Source of the DNA: Thermomicrobiaceae bacterium
GTDB taxonomy: Bacteria; Chloroflexota; Chloroflexia; Thermomicrobiales; Thermomicrobiaceae
Assembly (NCBI GenBank): GCA_025966355.1
Contig: JAICWZ010000002.1
Location: 1 to 17,203 of the forward strand
Direction of reading: 5' to 3'
DNA length: 17,203 nucleotides
Shown: positions 15,665-17,203 of the stretch, piece after piece
Layout: each line of letters begins with the position of its first letter
Numbering within the stretch: position 1 is the first letter of the stretch
Translations under genes and position numbers: made by a program
The notes under the pieces: model-generated
The model's input: the letters and a program-made list of their open reading frames with translations, nothing else
Told to the model about the DNA's origin: nothing
The model's database searches: none

Positions 15665-16510
15665 TCAGCGACGAAACGTCCATTCCGGATTCCCATACTT
15701 GGTGCGCTCGAGCTCGTCGGCTCGTTCCAGCTCAGCGGTTGTCAGAGATTCCACTCGCTCGACGCGACCGAAGATCGATTCCGCGACGCCGACAACGGCA
15801 TCCACGTACTCGTCCGTCGCGATGTCGCGACCGGCCGCGGATCGAAGATCCGTCACCCGCTCCGCCAGGTCATGTTCGAGTTCCTGCTCCGACCGCCCGT
15901 CGTCGCGGAGCAACCGGACGGTTTGGCTCGGATCGAAAACGCCGTAAACCATCGATTGCAGCGCGGTCGCCCGCACGCGGCGCATTTGACCGTGGCCGAT
16001 CAATTTTCGCCCAGCAACTGCGATTTCATACGGAGCCAATGTCGAGTAACACGCACCTTCCAAACCGGGCGGTGCCTGCTCAGCCCGCGCTCGGTCGAGC
16101 GGCATCCAGCTTGCCTCGATACCAAGCCGCTCGAGCGCGGCCATCAGGAATTCGGAGAACCAGCGGAAATTGCGATGAATGTCGTCGCTCACGAGCGGGT
16201 GGCCCGCGGGCAACGTCAACTGAAGGCTGATCGTGTGTTCGTCGTGCAGTACCGCCGTCCCCCCCGACATGCGGCGCAGGAACGGAATTCCGAGCCGATC
16301 GCACGCTTCGCGATCAACCGCGCTCGCCGGTTGACCGGCGCCGAGGAGCATGGTGCTCCCCGGCCAGCCGTAGAGCCTCAGTGTCGGAGGACCGCCGTTC
16401 CGGCCAATCTCATCGAGGACTGCCTCGCTCAACGCAAGCTGACGCGCCGCCGCCTGCCGGCCGAACGGTAGCAGCCGCAGCGGTGCGGTCGTGAGCGATG
16501 AAGCGGTCAA
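15665..16510 (-). CDS. LipM-like octanoyltransferase / lipoate-protein ligase family
   Basis: 281 residues from a TTG at 16510 that overlaps the stop of the upstream dehydrogenase (TTGA); no other in-frame start precedes Met54. The protein belongs to the biotin/lipoate A/B ligase superfamily. RRMSGGTAVLHD (79-90) is the lipoyl/octanoyl-binding loop, GRKLIGHGQMRR (167-178) holds the conserved lysine (Lys169), and ERTKYGNPEWTF (268-279) is the typical C-terminal motif. Cys154 in GACYS stands just where Bacillus LipM has its catalytic cysteine (Cys150). I therefore favour octanoyl transfer from acyl-carrier protein to GcvH or E2 subunits over ATP-dependent lipoate ligation. The loop has GGT rather than the GGG of LplA. 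No lipA is visible nearby. Confidence 0.82.
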   Translation of the reverse strand: MTASSLTTAPLRLLPFGRQAAARQLALSEAVLDEIGRNGGPPTLRLYGWPGSTMLLGAGQPASAVDREACDRLGIPFLRRMSGGTAVLHDEHTISLQLTLPAGHPLVSDDIHRNFRWFSEFLMAALERLGIEASWMPLDRARAEQAPPGLEGACYSTLAPYEIAVAGRKLIGHGQMRRVRATALQSMVYGVFDPSQTVRLLRDDGRSEQELEHDLAERVTDLRSAAGRDIATDEYVDAVVGVAESIFGRVERVESLTTAELERADELERTKYGNPEWTFRR

Positions 16511-17203
16511 TACATCCGCCGCTTATCGAGTACGTTCCGCATCTCATCGGGACGTCCATCGAGATAGCAGCGCAAGTTGTGGCAGAGAATGTCGGTGATC
16601 TTTTGATTCTCGCTATAGGCCGTGCTCGCCGAGTGCGGATTGATCAGGACATTCGGCAGATCCCAGAACGGGCTGTCGGCAGGCAACGGCTCTTTCCGGA
16701 AGACGTCGAGCCCCGCGAAAACGATACGCCCGTCGCGCAGCGCGTCGAGTAGCGCCGCTTCGTCAACAACCTGCCCGCGTGAGATATTGACGAACATCGC
16801 GCCCGGCTTAATCGCCTCGATCGCCGCTCGGTCCATCAGATTTTCGGTCTCCGGCGTATGCGGGCAACTGAGAACGACCGCGTCCGCTTCACTCAACATC
16901 TCGTGCAACTGTTCGCGCGTGTACGCTTTGTCCACCCCCAACTCAGCCGCGCGCTCGGCGCCGCCGCGCCGGCCCATGACGGTTACCCGCATACTAAACG
17001 CGCGCCCGATATGCGCCACTTGAGATCCGATTCGGCCAGGCCCGACGATCGCCAGCGTCTTGCCGTCGAGCTCGTCGGAACAGAACCGCTGCCAGCGGTG
17101 CTCACGCTGATCGCGTTGCAGTCTTGGCAATTCCTTGACGTGCGAGAGTAGCGCCAGGAAGACGAACTCGGCCAGCGGACGGGCATGTACGCCACTGGCA
17201 GTC
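16507..17203 (-). CDS. D-2-hydroxyacid dehydrogenase, NAD(P)-binding part (5' end cut by window)
   Basis: The frame is open from the stop at 16507 to the window edge, giving about 231 C-terminal residues; the true start is outside, so a TTG at 17130 is not the start. The edge reads ASGVHARPLAEFVF, the usual entry to the Rossmann domain. The nucleotide motif is VGPGRIGSQVA. Further on come CPHTPETENLM, then NISRGQVVDEAALLDAL with the substrate-binding arginine, then LDVFRKEPLP with the catalytic glutamate, then NPHSAS with the catalytic histidine. All three active-site residues are therefore present. The protein is of the GhrA / phosphoglycerate-dehydrogenase-like superfamily that reduces 2-keto acids with NAD(P)H; the exact substrate cannot be told without the N-terminal part. 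Its stop overlaps the start of the lipoyl-transferase gene, which it probably translates together with. Confidence 0.9.
   Translation of the reverse strand, partial: TASGVHARPLAEFVFLALLSHVKELPRLQRDQREHRWQRFCSDELDGKTLAIVGPGRIGSQVAHIGRAFSMRVTVMGRRGGAERAAELGVDKAYTREQLHEMLSEADAVVLSCPHTPETENLMDRAAIEAIKPGAMFVNISRGQVVDEAALLDALRDGRIVFAGLDVFRKEPLPADSPFWDLPNVLINPHSASTAYSENQKITDILCHNLRCYLDGRPDEMRNVLDKRRMY

Noticed and set aside
1..17203. Mobile elements, prophage, CRISPR arrays, toxin-antitoxin pairs, biosynthetic cluster
   Set aside because: No transposase, integrase, direct-repeat array, small paired toxin gene or carrier-protein set was seen on either strand; gene content is housekeeping.

Overview
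The window is about 60% G+C by eye, densely packed and chromosomal in character. It carries 14 protein genes (one cut at each edge) and one tRNA. I see no transposases, phage genes, CRISPR arrays or recent-transfer signals. The gene set suggests a member of the Chloroflexota, possibly a Thermomicrobia- or Sphaerobacter-like lineage: a fused AccD-AccA carboxyltransferase, a DUF2342-type zincin linked to coenzyme F420 organisms, a VanW/peptidoglycan-binding protein, a NurA-like nuclease and a LipM-like octanoyltransferase. That placement is inference from gene content, not a search result.

Layout. 1-2230 (minus): a two-gene unit of a DUF2342 zincin metallopeptidase followed by a NurA-like nuclease that runs off the left edge; its promoter abuts the terminator of the next gene. 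2389-4620 (minus): a large membrane-anchored VanW protein. 4782-5768 (minus): a family 2 glycosyltransferase. From about 5860 the plus strand carries ridA, tRNA-Val(CAC), greA and lysS, with recognisable promoters before the first three and an intrinsic terminator after greA. 8814-11824 (minus): an AI-2E family permease behind the fused accDA gene. 11940-13388 (plus): an M81/MlrC-like protein that appears to have lost its metal site. 13367-14209 (minus): trehalose-6-phosphate phosphatase. 14380-15663 (plus): an MFS permease. 15665-17203 (minus): a LipM-like lipoyl/octanoyl transferase translationally coupled to a D-2-hydroxyacid dehydrogenase that runs off the right edge.

Together these are housekeeping functions: transcript cleavage (GreA), lysyl-tRNA synthesis, malonyl-CoA formation (AccDA), protein lipoylation (LipM), cell-envelope work (VanW, glycosyltransferase), metabolite repair (RidA), trehalose synthesis and DNA end processing (NurA). 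I do not see one new multi-gene system. The points most worth a second look are the M81 protein with its metal-binding motifs replaced, a cysteine cluster inside the NurA-like protein, three convergent gene pairs that overlap or abut at their 3' ends, a terminator whose U-tract lies in the next promoter's -35 box, and a 5'-terminal hairpin in the greA leader.
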